Source of the DNA: CAVVAE01 sp963746185 | GTDB lineage: Bacteria; Actinomycetota; Actinomycetes; Propionibacteriales; Nocardioidaceae | Assembly (NCBI GenBank): GCA_963746185.1 | Contig: CAVVAE010000004.1 | Location: forward strand, 434,001-498,000 | Reading direction: 5' to 3' | DNA length: 64,000 nt | Part shown: in pieces, positions 30,657 to 38,025 of the stretch | Numbering within the stretch: the stretch's first letter is position 1 | How the letters are laid out: every line of letters begins with the position of its first letter | Translations under genes and position numbers: made by a program | Notes under the pieces: generated by a model | What the model was told of the DNA's origin: nothing | The model's database searches: none | The model's input: the letters and a program-made list of their open reading frames with translations, nothing else

Positions 30657-31748
30657 CTACGGGGTGGGCTGTTGCCACCAGCCACCCTGCTGCGGCGGCT
30701 GCTCGTCGTCCTTCTTCTCCTCCGCGTTCTCCGCAGCCGGATCGGCGGCTGGCTCGGGCTGCGGCGCAGAATCGTCTGCCACCGGCTCGCCCCAGGCCTG
30801 CGTCTCTTCTGAGGTGGGCGGCGGCGAGGCATGGCTCGGCGCGGCGTACGGCGACTCCTCAGCCGGCTCAGCGGCTGGCTCGGCCGGCTGTCCCCAGCTT
30901 TGCTGCGTCTCCGCAGGGGGTGCCCACGTCGGCTGCTCCTGCTCGGTCGGCTGTCCCCACGTCTGCTGGGCCGGCTGGCCTTCCCAGTTGGCGGCCGGGT
31001 GACCCTGATGCTCGGCTTGGGCCTCGGACTGGTCGCCCCATCCGGTGCTGCCCGCCGCTGCCGGACCACCGGCACCGTAGTCCTGTCCCCAGCTCTGCTG
31101 AGGCTGCCCGTACGCCGGGTCGGACGGGTTCGGTTGCTGGCCCCAACCCTGGTTCTGCCCCCAGCCCTGCTGCGGTTGTCCGTAGCCGGCGTCCGTCGGA
31201 GCTTGCTGGCCCCAACCCTGTTGTTGGCCATAGCCGCCCTGCTGGCCCCACTGCTGCGGCTGGGTGGCCTTGACGGGCTTCGGGAACCTCTCGAACACGG
31301 ACCACGCGAAGAACAAGGCGAGGCCGAGGAAGATCAGTTGCGCGAGCCCGAGGAAGATCCCGACGATCTTGCCGGCCAGCAGGACACCCCCGAAAATCCC
31401 TGACGGGCCGAACGTGTCTGTGTCGGCTCCGAAGGCGCTGAGCCAGGAGATCAGCGCGAAGAGTGCCGAGATGCCACCGATGCCGAGCGCTGCCAGCACG
31501 ACCGCCTTGGCGTTCTTGCTCGCTTCGCCGAAGCCACTGACCAGGGCAACAGCGCCTACCAGGGCAATCACCAGCAGTGGGTGGGCGAACAGGTAGCCGA
31601 ATGCTCCGGCACGGCCGGTGAATGCCAGCCCGCTGTCCGCTTCGCTCTTGAAGAGCAGCGAGAGGCCGCTGATGAAGTAGAGGGCGGCGACGCCCAGCAA
31701 GCCATACGCGAAGACCTCGCGATACTTCTTGGTTGCTTCCGTGACCAC
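30657..31748 (-). CDS. 34-kDa-antigen-like (DUF5336-type) four-helix membrane protein
   Basis: 363 residues from GTG 31748 (VVTEATKKYR), chosen for AGGGGG 5 nt upstream. Four membrane spans in the first ~140 residues (AYGLLGVAALYFISGLSLLF; LFAHPLLVIALVGAVALVSG; VLAALGIGGISALFALISWL; GIFLGLAQLIFLGLALFFAW), then a ~220-residue low-complexity cytosolic or surface tail rich in Gln, Gly, Trp, Tyr, Pro with several GYGQPQQGWGQ-like units. Topology matches the 34-kDa antigen / Rv0954 family. Function unknown; the tail is likely disordered and could be a scaffold. Confidence 0.72.
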   Translation of the reverse strand: MVTEATKKYREVFAYGLLGVAALYFISGLSLLFKSEADSGLAFTGRAGAFGYLFAHPLLVIALVGAVALVSGFGEASKNAKAVVLAALGIGGISALFALISWLSAFGADTDTFGPSGIFGGVLLAGKIVGIFLGLAQLIFLGLALFFAWSVFERFPKPVKATQPQQWGQQGGYGQQQGWGQQAPTDAGYGQPQQGWGQNQGWGQQPNPSDPAYGQPQQSWGQDYGAGGPAAAGSTGWGDQSEAQAEHQGHPAANWEGQPAQQTWGQPTEQEQPTWAPPAETQQSWGQPAEPAAEPAEESPYAAPSHASPPPTSEETQAWGEPVADDSAPQPEPAADPAAENAEEKKDDEQPPQQGGWWQQPTP

Positions 31749-31861
31749 AGGTACCCCCTGGGTAGTTTCGTACAAGAGTCGGGCAAAGTCAGATGAGCAC
31801 ACCTAGCCTGCCACACACTCGGGTCCTCCGTTGACAACGCATTGGCCAAAGCTCGAGCACG

Positions 31862-31880
31862 GGTTGACCAACGGTTGACC
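31862..31880 (+). repeat. Direct repeat GGTTGACC x2 upstream of cofD
   Basis: GGTTGACC at 31862-31869 and 31873-31880, 11 bp apart, so same helix face. Each copy contains TTGACC, so either may be part of a -35 element or a regulator site for the F420 operon. Confidence 0.4.
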
Positions 31881-31911
31881 GGGCCAGTGAGGCCGCCCCG
31901 CGTGTGGCCAC

Positions 31912-31917
31912 TAGCCT
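31912..31917 (+). promoter_or_regulatory. -10 hexamer TAGCCT, leaderless start of cofD
   Basis: TAGCCT is followed by 6 nt and then ATG 31924. Confidence 0.5.
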
Positions 31918-31923
31918 GCCGTC

Positions 31924-32910
31924 ATGCGATTCACGGTGCTTTCCGGGGGGATCGGTGGTGCGCGCTTCTTGGCAGGGCTCCGAGACGCGACGGACGACGC
32001 GGGAGATCACACCATCACCGTGATCGGCAACACGGCTGATGATGTGTGGATGTTCGGTCTGCGGATCTGTCCCGATCTCGACACCGTCATGTACACCTTG
32101 GGCGACGGCATCGACACGGAGCGCGGCTGGGGACGTCGTGACGAGACCTGGCACGCCAAAGAAGAGCTCGCGGCGTACGGCGTCGAACCAACCTGGTTCG
32201 GGCTCGGCGACCGCGACCTTGCCACCCACATCGTGCGGACGCAAATGCTGGGTGCGGGCTACCCGCTCTCGGAGGTCACTGAGGCACTGTGTGCCCGCTG
32301 GAAGCCCGGAGTGCGGCTGATCCCGATGACAGACGACCGGGTCGAGACTCACGTGGTCATTGACGACGCCGAGTCAGAGGGCGGCCGGCGGGCCGTGCAC
32401 TTCCAGGAGTACTGGGTGCGGTTGCACGCCCCCGACGCTCACAGCGTCGTACCCGTTGGAGCCGAGGATTCGACGCCGGCACCGGGAGTCATCGAGGCCA
32501 TCGAGGAGGCCGACATCGTCATCGTCCCGCCGTCCAACCCCGTCGTGTCCGTCGGGACCATCTTGTCCGTGCCGGGGATCGCCGACGCCGTACGACGGAC
32601 AGCGGCCGCGGTCATCGGTGTCTCGCCGATCATCGGGGGTGAGCCCGTCCGCGGGATGGCCGACAAGCTGCTGCCAGCCATCGACGTCGAGGTGACCGCG
32701 CGGGCGGTCGGCGAGCACTATGGCGCCCGTTCCCGCGGCGGACTGCTCGACGGCTGGCTCGTCGACGAGGCGGATGCAGCCGATCTAGATGCGCTGGCTG
32801 CGACCGGCCTGGTCGTGCGGGCGGTGCCGCTCTACATGAGCGACCCGCCGGCCGCCCAGGCACTCGCCGAGGAGACGCTCGCCCTGGCGTCGACGGTGAC
32901 ACGGTTATGA
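31924..32910 (+). CDS. cofD: 2-phospho-L-lactate transferase (coenzyme F420 biosynthesis)
   Basis: 328 residues. LSGGIGGARFLAGL nucleotide loop at the N-terminus; NTADDVWMFGLRICPDLDT, RWGR-like RGWGRRDETW, VVPPSNPVVSVGTILSVPGI and SPIIGGEPVRGMADKLL. CofD (FbiA in mycobacteria) joins the 2-phospholactyl (or phosphoenolpyruvyl) moiety from its guanylated precursor to Fo, giving F420-0 or dehydro-F420-0. Overlaps cofE by 4 bp. Mtb Rv3261 has the same place beside whiB2. Confidence 0.95.
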   Translation: MRFTVLSGGIGGARFLAGLRDATDDAGDHTITVIGNTADDVWMFGLRICPDLDTVMYTLGDGIDTERGWGRRDETWHAKEELAAYGVEPTWFGLGDRDLATHIVRTQMLGAGYPLSEVTEALCARWKPGVRLIPMTDDRVETHVVIDDAESEGGRRAVHFQEYWVRLHAPDAHSVVPVGAEDSTPAPGVIEAIEEADIVIVPPSNPVVSVGTILSVPGIADAVRRTAAAVIGVSPIIGGEPVRGMADKLLPAIDVEVTARAVGEHYGARSRGGLLDGWLVDEADAADLDALAATGLVVRAVPLYMSDPPAAQALAEETLALASTVTRL

Positions 32911-33956
32911 CGGATTCGTCGCGGCTGGAGGTGGTCGCGGTTTCGTGGCCAGAGGTGTCGGCCGGCGACGACCTGGGCGCGATGATCGTCGAGTCGACGT
33001 CGCTGATGCACGGCGACATCGTGCTGCTCACCAGCAAGGTCGTGAGCAAGGCCGAGGGATGCCTGGTGGTCGGCGATCGCCGTGACGTGGTCGCGTCAGA
33101 GTCGCGACGCGTGCTGGCGCGACGAGGCGATGCAGTGATTGCGGAGACCGCCCACGGTCTGGTGATGGCCGCCGCCGGGGTGGATGCCTCCAATACGCCG
33201 GACGGCACGGTGCTCACCCTGCCGCTCGAGCCAGATCGGACCGCTCGGCAGTTGCGAGAGCAGCTCTTGTCGGCCACGGGGGCCAATGTCGCGGTCATCA
33301 TCACCGACACTCTCGGTCGGGCGTGGCGCAACGGACAGATGGACCTCGCGGTCGGGTGTGCCGGCATGATCCCCCTCAACGAGCTTCATGGCACGCTCGA
33401 TACACATGGCAACGTCCTCAACGTGACCGCACTCGCGCTCGCTGACGAGCTCGCGTCCGCGGCTGATCTGGTAAAGGGCAAGACGTCTGGACGACCGGTG
33501 GCCGTGGTCCGCGGACTCCCCCACCTCATACTCGAACCTGGAAAGCACGGACCGGGCGCGGCATCGCTGGTGCGCGCGAGCAACGAGGACCTGTTCGGGC
33601 TCGGCACTCGCGAGGCAGCGGTCGCAGCAGCGCTTCGCCACGACGACGTGGCGCTGGCGCACTTCCCACCTCGCTTCCCAGTCGACCCTGATCCGTTCGC
33701 CGGTGTCGCCTCCGAACGCGACGACGTCCATGTCGTGACGAGTCCGAGCCGAGGTGATGACGCTGCGGGGTGGGAGCTCCAGATCGACGTACGAGCGGAT
33801 GCCGACGTCGAAGCGTGGGTCGCCGCCGGGCGGGTCTGGGAACGATGTGAGGTTCTTGCTGCCGCGCACCGACTGCGCTCAGCTGCCCCTTCGGACAGCC
33901 CCGCCGCGCGCCCGGGTTGGCAGACGGTGGTCTGGTCTCGTTGGAGCGTTGCGTAG
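32907..33956 (+). CDS. cofE: F420-0:gamma-L-glutamate ligase with atypical C-terminal domain
   Basis: 349 residues. N-terminal ~240 residues are the CofE ligase: VLLTSKVVSKAEGCLV, VIITDTLGRAWRNGQMDLAV, LADELASAADLVKGKTSGRP. It adds gamma-glutamates to F420-0. Mycobacterial FbiB (about 448 aa) adds a flavin-binding nitroreductase domain; here the C-terminus after residue ~240 has only ~110 residues and no recognisable flavin motif, so it is shortened or replaced. Stop/start overlap ATGA with cofD. First base of a likely three-gene transcript with DUF3105. Confidence 0.93.
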   Translation: MTDSSRLEVVAVSWPEVSAGDDLGAMIVESTSLMHGDIVLLTSKVVSKAEGCLVVGDRRDVVASESRRVLARRGDAVIAETAHGLVMAAAGVDASNTPDGTVLTLPLEPDRTARQLREQLLSATGANVAVIITDTLGRAWRNGQMDLAVGCAGMIPLNELHGTLDTHGNVLNVTALALADELASAADLVKGKTSGRPVAVVRGLPHLILEPGKHGPGAASLVRASNEDLFGLGTREAAVAAALRHDDVALAHFPPRFPVDPDPFAGVASERDDVHVVTSPSRGDDAAGWELQIDVRADADVEAWVAAGRVWERCEVLAAAHRLRSAAPSDSPAARPGWQTVVWSRWSVA

Positions 33957-33999
33957 ACTTCCCGCGACGATCGACAGACCTGAAAGGCCGATTGCACCC

Positions 34000-34785
34000 G
34001 TGAGCAAGTCCAACAAGAACCGTGACCGTCGTGAGATGGTCGAGCAGCTCCGTCGCGAGGCGAAGGCGAAGGAGCGCCGCCGCACCCTGGGCATTCTGGC
34101 GATCTGCGTCGTCGTGGCTCTGGTCATCGTCGGGGCGGCCGGCTACAAGGTCTATCAGGACAACAAGGAGAAGGACGAGCTGGCGGCCACGGCGCTGACC
34201 GATATCGGTGCGTCCGCGAGCGCGGCGGGCTGCACCGAGATCAAGGAAGCCGACGCGACGGGCGCTGGACAGCACGTCACCACACCGGTCACCTACGAGA
34301 CGTCGCCCCCGTCATTCGGGCCGCACAACCCGACCCCGGCCAACATCGGCATCCACATGTACACCGCTGAGGACCGACCCGACGTCGAGGTACTCGTGCA
34401 CAATCTCGAGCACGGCTGGACCATCGCCTGGTACGACGAGTCGATCGCCGACGACAAGGAGCAGATGAAGCTCCTCGAGGCGACGGCCGACAAGTTCGAC
34501 GCTCATGGCTCCGACCCGGAATTCAACCTGATCATCGCGCCGTGGCTCTCCAAGGACCAAGGCGGTGGCGTCATCCCAGACGGCAAGCACATCGCGTTCA
34601 CCCACTGGTCAATCCATCAGCCGAAGTTCGACGCGAGCGTCTTCGAAGGCGCGCAGGAAGCTGAGACAGACATCCCGTCCTTTGGCGAGAGCCAGTACTG
34701 CTCAGAGTTCTCCGGTGGGGCGCTCGCGGACTTCATGAAGAAGTACCCCTACGACGACTCGCCTGAGGGCTACCTCTGGCACTAG
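34000..34785 (+). CDS. DUF3105-domain membrane-anchored protein
   Basis: 261 residues from GTG 34000. Basic, KRR-rich cytosolic N-terminus, one TM helix (~30-50), then an extracellular DUF3105 domain with PPSFGPHNPTPANIG, VEVLVHNLEHGWTIAWYD (His/Glu ladder suggestive of metal or sugar binding) and ITFTHWSIHQPKFD-like region. Function unknown; widespread in actinobacteria. Follows cofE by 43 bp, precedes a DedA-like gene. Confidence 0.82.
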   Translation: MSKSNKNRDRREMVEQLRREAKAKERRRTLGILAICVVVALVIVGAAGYKVYQDNKEKDELAATALTDIGASASAAGCTEIKEADATGAGQHVTTPVTYETSPPSFGPHNPTPANIGIHMYTAEDRPDVEVLVHNLEHGWTIAWYDESIADDKEQMKLLEATADKFDAHGSDPEFNLIIAPWLSKDQGGGVIPDGKHIAFTHWSIHQPKFDASVFEGAQEAETDIPSFGESQYCSEFSGGALADFMKKYPYDDSPEGYLWH

Positions 34786-34804
34786 TAAGTCAGGTGCGCT
34801 CACC

Positions 34805-35266
34805 ATGAACCTGCTCCTGGCGACGTTCGCGATGGGTGTCTTGTCGGCCCTGTTCCCGCTCATCAACATGGAGGCCTACATCGCCGGTGTCGCGGCGATC
34901 ATCGGTGACATCAACATCTGGCTCCTCGCTTTCGTGGCCGGCGTCGGTCAAGCCGTGGGCAAGATCCCCTGGTATGAGGTCAGCCGGTCCTCCATGGAGT
35001 GGCCCTACATCCGGCGCAAGCTGGAGAACCCTGACTGGCGGCGCCGCTACGACCGCGTGAAGAACCTCACCGACGAGCGGCAATGGGTGGGTTTGGCGTT
35101 GCTGTTCGCCTCATCGCTGGTCGCGATACCACCACTGGCGATCACGGCAGTGTTGGCCGGACAGCTCCAATTCAGCCGGGTGCTGTTCTATATCACGATC
35201 ATCGTCGGCCGGACGCTGCAGTTTGCCGCCTTGCTGGGTGGCATCGCCTGGCTGACCCATCAGTGA
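34805..35266 (+). CDS. DedA/VTT-like small membrane protein
   Basis: 153 residues, four hydrophobic helices. The segment EAYIAGVAAIIGDINIWLLA then GVGQAVGKIPWYEVSRSS, with a conserved G-x2-x2-GK and later VAIPPLAITAVLAGQL, fits the YqaA/DedA VTT group, which includes undecaprenyl-phosphate and lipid flippases/scramblases. Lies 19 bp after DUF3105, same operon. A role in carrier-lipid recycling for wall polymers is plausible from context, unproven. Confidence 0.75.
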   Translation: MNLLLATFAMGVLSALFPLINMEAYIAGVAAIIGDINIWLLAFVAGVGQAVGKIPWYEVSRSSMEWPYIRRKLENPDWRRRYDRVKNLTDERQWVGLALLFASSLVAIPPLAITAVLAGQLQFSRVLFYITIIVGRTLQFAALLGGIAWLTHQ

Positions 35267-35284
35267 CGCAGCCGCAATGCCCAG

Positions 35285-36364
35285 TCAGACGTCGGAGGGC
35301 GAGCGGATCGATTCCACGGTGACTTCGCTGTCGCACGGGACGCGGGTGCCATCGCTGAGCTCACATCCGGCCGCGATGGCCGCACGGTCGCCGACTGCCA
35401 CTCCCGTCAATACGACGTCGCGGCCAATCCGAGCACTTGGTCCGACCACGCAGTCGACGAGGCGCGCGCCGACGTCGATCGAGACGTCGGCGTCGATGAC
35501 CGAGCTGGTGATCGACGCCCCGTCTCCGATGCGTGCGCCGGGCCCGATGGCGGTGCCCCCACGGACAGAAGCTGTCGACGACACCACGGCATCGCTATGG
35601 ATCCACGCCTCGCCCGGAGGCTGAAGATAGGCCGGGCTGGTAGCCAGCCCGCGCACCAGGTCTGAGGAACCCCGACACACTGTGGCCGGTGACCCGACGT
35701 CGAGCCAGTACGCCTGCTCGACGTACCCCACGAGCACGCGACCGGCCGTAAGCAAATCGGGGAACGTCTCGCGCTCTACTGACACCGCACGTCCGGCGGG
35801 GATGGCCTCGATCACGTTGCGCTCAAAGAGATAACAACCAGCGTTGATCTGCCGCGAGACCGGATCGGGTGACTTCTCCAGGAACGCCGTGACGCGTCCT
35901 TCGTCATCCGTCGGCACACAGCCGTAGGCGCGAGCGTCATCGACCTCGACAAGGTGCAGTGTGATCTCAGCCGCGCGGTCCTGGTGATACGAAATCTGTG
36001 CGCGCAGGTCGTGGCCGCTGAGGATGTCGCCGTTGAGGATGACGATCGGATCGGTGCCAGCCGGGTCCAGCCGGGAGGCAGCGTTGCGGATGGCGCCGGC
36101 CGTGCCCAACGGCTCGTTCTCGGTGACGTAGACGAGCTCGAGATCCCAGCGTGAGCCGTCGCCGAGAACCGGCTCGAACAACTCCGCGTGATAGCTCGTC
36201 GCGAGCACGACCCGGTCCACGCCTGCTTCAGCGAGCTTGGCGATCTGGTGAACGACGAACGGGATTCCCGCGACGGGGAGCAGATGCTTCGGACGGTGTT
36301 CGGTGAGTGGGCGGAGCCTGGTCCCGAGCCCGCCGGCGACGATCACAGCCTCCACGCCGCCCAT
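35285..36364 (-). CDS. Sugar-phosphate nucleotidyltransferase (GDP-mannose pyrophosphorylase-like)
   Basis: 359 residues. N-terminal Rossmann-like NTP transferase: EAVIVAGGLGTRLRPLTEHR, PKHLLPVAGIPFVVHQ, PIVILNGDILSG, EKSPDPVSRQINAGCYLF, and a C-terminal left-handed beta helix (hexapeptide repeats, e.g. GARIGDGASITSSVIDADVS). Likely makes GDP-mannose from mannose-1-P and GTP, completing the route from phosphomannomutase at 23-24.4 kb; Mtb counterpart Rv3264c. UDP-glucose or dTDP-glucose specificity cannot be excluded from sequence alone. Confidence 0.85.
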   Translation of the reverse strand: MGGVEAVIVAGGLGTRLRPLTEHRPKHLLPVAGIPFVVHQIAKLAEAGVDRVVLATSYHAELFEPVLGDGSRWDLELVYVTENEPLGTAGAIRNAASRLDPAGTDPIVILNGDILSGHDLRAQISYHQDRAAEITLHLVEVDDARAYGCVPTDDEGRVTAFLEKSPDPVSRQINAGCYLFERNVIEAIPAGRAVSVERETFPDLLTAGRVLVGYVEQAYWLDVGSPATVCRGSSDLVRGLATSPAYLQPPGEAWIHSDAVVSSTASVRGGTAIGPGARIGDGASITSSVIDADVSIDVGARLVDCVVGPSARIGRDVVLTGVAVGDRAAIAAGCELSDGTRVPCDSEVTVESIRSPSDV

Positions 36365-36454
36365 CCAACCATTGCCGCCAGTACGACGGATGGGAGACGC
36401 CGAATGACCTGTTCAAAGCGTCGGCCGGGCGCCTCCCGTGAACCGTCAGACCGT

Positions 36455-37105
36455 TCAGACCCTCAGCACGCTGAGAATTCGGTTGAGTACGTTCGCCAAC
36501 TTGAGCAGGTCGATCAGCCGAGTGCCGTCAAGCAGTCCGGCTACGGCGCAGATCAGGTTCCCCAGCAGGGCTCCCGCACCCGAAGCAGCAACGATGTTCA
36601 AGACGACGCGGTCGAGGTGCACCTTGAGCCCGAGCAGGTTGAGGTCGAGCGGTCCGAGCACGAGATCGAGCACGCGGCAGTTCCGCCCCGCAACCTGAGT
36701 CGCTGAGCCCGAGGCCGTGGCCGAGGCTGTGCCGTGGTGAATCGGGATGGTGATCTGCTTCGTGGTTCTGCCGACCAGGCGGCCGTCGCCCTTCCTCAAC
36801 ACGGCGTGGAGTGTCCCGACGGCAAAGTCGTTGCCACCCTTGGTCACGAACCGTCTTGGCACGAACGTGCCGCGGACGATGCCTGACTTGTGGAACCCGC
36901 CCCTCACCGTGCTGGTGAGTCGTCCGGGCGCGGCCTTGCTCGCGGTGATCTCCTGCGCAGACGCTCCGGCAGAGCCGAGCCGCGTCAATGTGGACTGATT
37001 CTCCGCCGGCGCTGATGAGCCATCCGCGCCGGGCGTCAACGCCACGATCATGGCGATGGCCAGGGCTGCCGCTACGCCTGTGCCCCAACTTTTCAGATAA
37101 TTCAT
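36455..37105 (-). CDS. Secreted protein of unknown function
   Basis: 216 residues from ATG 37105 (MNYLKSWGTG), with GGAGGGAG 7 nt upstream. Signal peptide (VAAALAIAMIVALTPGADG). Mature part: beta-rich charged half (STVRGGFHKSGIVRGTFVPR), then after a Cys (AGRNCRVLD) a strikingly hydrophobic, Leu-rich amphipathic stretch (LVLGPLDLNLLGLKVHLDRV; GALLGNLICAVAGLLDG). I recall similar GPLDLNLLGL proteins as secreted proteins in Nocardioidaceae and others. No enzymatic motif; may bind lipid or surface. Confidence 0.7.
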   Translation of the reverse strand: MNYLKSWGTGVAAALAIAMIVALTPGADGSSAPAENQSTLTRLGSAGASAQEITASKAAPGRLTSTVRGGFHKSGIVRGTFVPRRFVTKGGNDFAVGTLHAVLRKGDGRLVGRTTKQITIPIHHGTASATASGSATQVAGRNCRVLDLVLGPLDLNLLGLKVHLDRVVLNIVAASGAGALLGNLICAVAGLLDGTRLIDLLKLANVLNRILSVLRV

Positions 37106-37201
37106 GGGTATCTCCCTCCTAGCACTTCGAAGGCCGCTTCGTACCCCGTGACCCCCGCACACAAACCAGTCGAATCCCCGTTAACTCAAGGGATCTGCGT
37201 G

Positions 37202-37990
37202 ATGCGCTCCTATGGTGGTGCCGTGCCTCCCCCCTCCGTCCCGCCCACCATCCCGGCTGCGCTGGCAGCCGCTTTGCGCACCGATCCCGGTCGTCCGCTC
37301 GTGACGTTCTACGACGATGCCACGGGCGAACGTGTCGAGCTCAGCGTCAAGACGTTCGACAACTGGGTCAGCAAGATCGCCAATTTGTTCAGCGACGAGC
37401 TGATGCTCGAACCGGGCGACCGGGTGGCGATCGACCTGCCAACGCACTGGCTCTCGCCCGTGACGGCTGTCGCAGCCTGGGTTGCGGGACTGGTCGTGGT
37501 GCTACGCCCTCCTGGCGAGACTTCGGCGGCGGCAGTTCATGTCGTGGGCGCGGACGCGCTGTCCCATGCTCATGCGCTGACGGGGCGGGTGGTCGCCTGT
37601 TCGCTGCGACCGCTCGGCGGTCGTTTCATCGAACCGCTGCCCCAGGGTTGGCTGGACTTCGCCCTTGAGGTTCCGGCCCAGCCCGATGTCGTTCTGACTC
37701 CGGCGCCGACAAGTCCGGACACGGCTGCTCTGGACGACGGTGAGCAGCTGCTGACACAGGCAGACCTCGTTGAGGGTGGTGTGGGCGGTGCCGGTGTGCT
37801 CGAGCTGCAGGCGGGCGGACGGCTGGCGACTGACCTGAACCCCATGACCACGGACGGCCTGGTGGCGGCGCTGCTGGCTCCCCTCGTGACGGGCGCCTCG
37901 TTGGTGCTCGTCGTCAAAGCCGACGGGATGCGCCGTGAGGTGATCGCCTCCCAGGAACGCGTCACCTGCCAGCTGTGGAGCGACGCTTAG
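37202..37990 (+). CDS. TIGR03089-family truncated acyl-adenylate-forming protein
   Basis: 262 residues from ATG 37202 (MRSYGGAV); GTG 37223 (VPPPSVPPT) is possible. Only the N-terminal part of an AMP-forming ligase fold: RPLVTFYDDATGERVELSVKT, NWVSKIANLFSDELMLEPGD, VAIDLPTHW. No A3 (SGTTGxPK) or catalytic Lys motif is present, so it is not a full ligase; TIGR03089 proteins are consistently this short. Rv3268 is the Mtb counterpart, next to LCP CpsA. Function unknown; may bind acyl or nucleotide ligands. Confidence 0.82.
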   Translation: MRSYGGAVPPPSVPPTIPAALAAALRTDPGRPLVTFYDDATGERVELSVKTFDNWVSKIANLFSDELMLEPGDRVAIDLPTHWLSPVTAVAAWVAGLVVVLRPPGETSAAAVHVVGADALSHAHALTGRVVACSLRPLGGRFIEPLPQGWLDFALEVPAQPDVVLTPAPTSPDTAALDDGEQLLTQADLVEGGVGGAGVLELQAGGRLATDLNPMTTDGLVAALLAPLVTGASLVLVVKADGMRREVIASQERVTCQLWSDA

Positions 37991-38025
37991 CCAGCCAACG
38001 CCGAACGGGAAGCGGCTGGCGAGGA

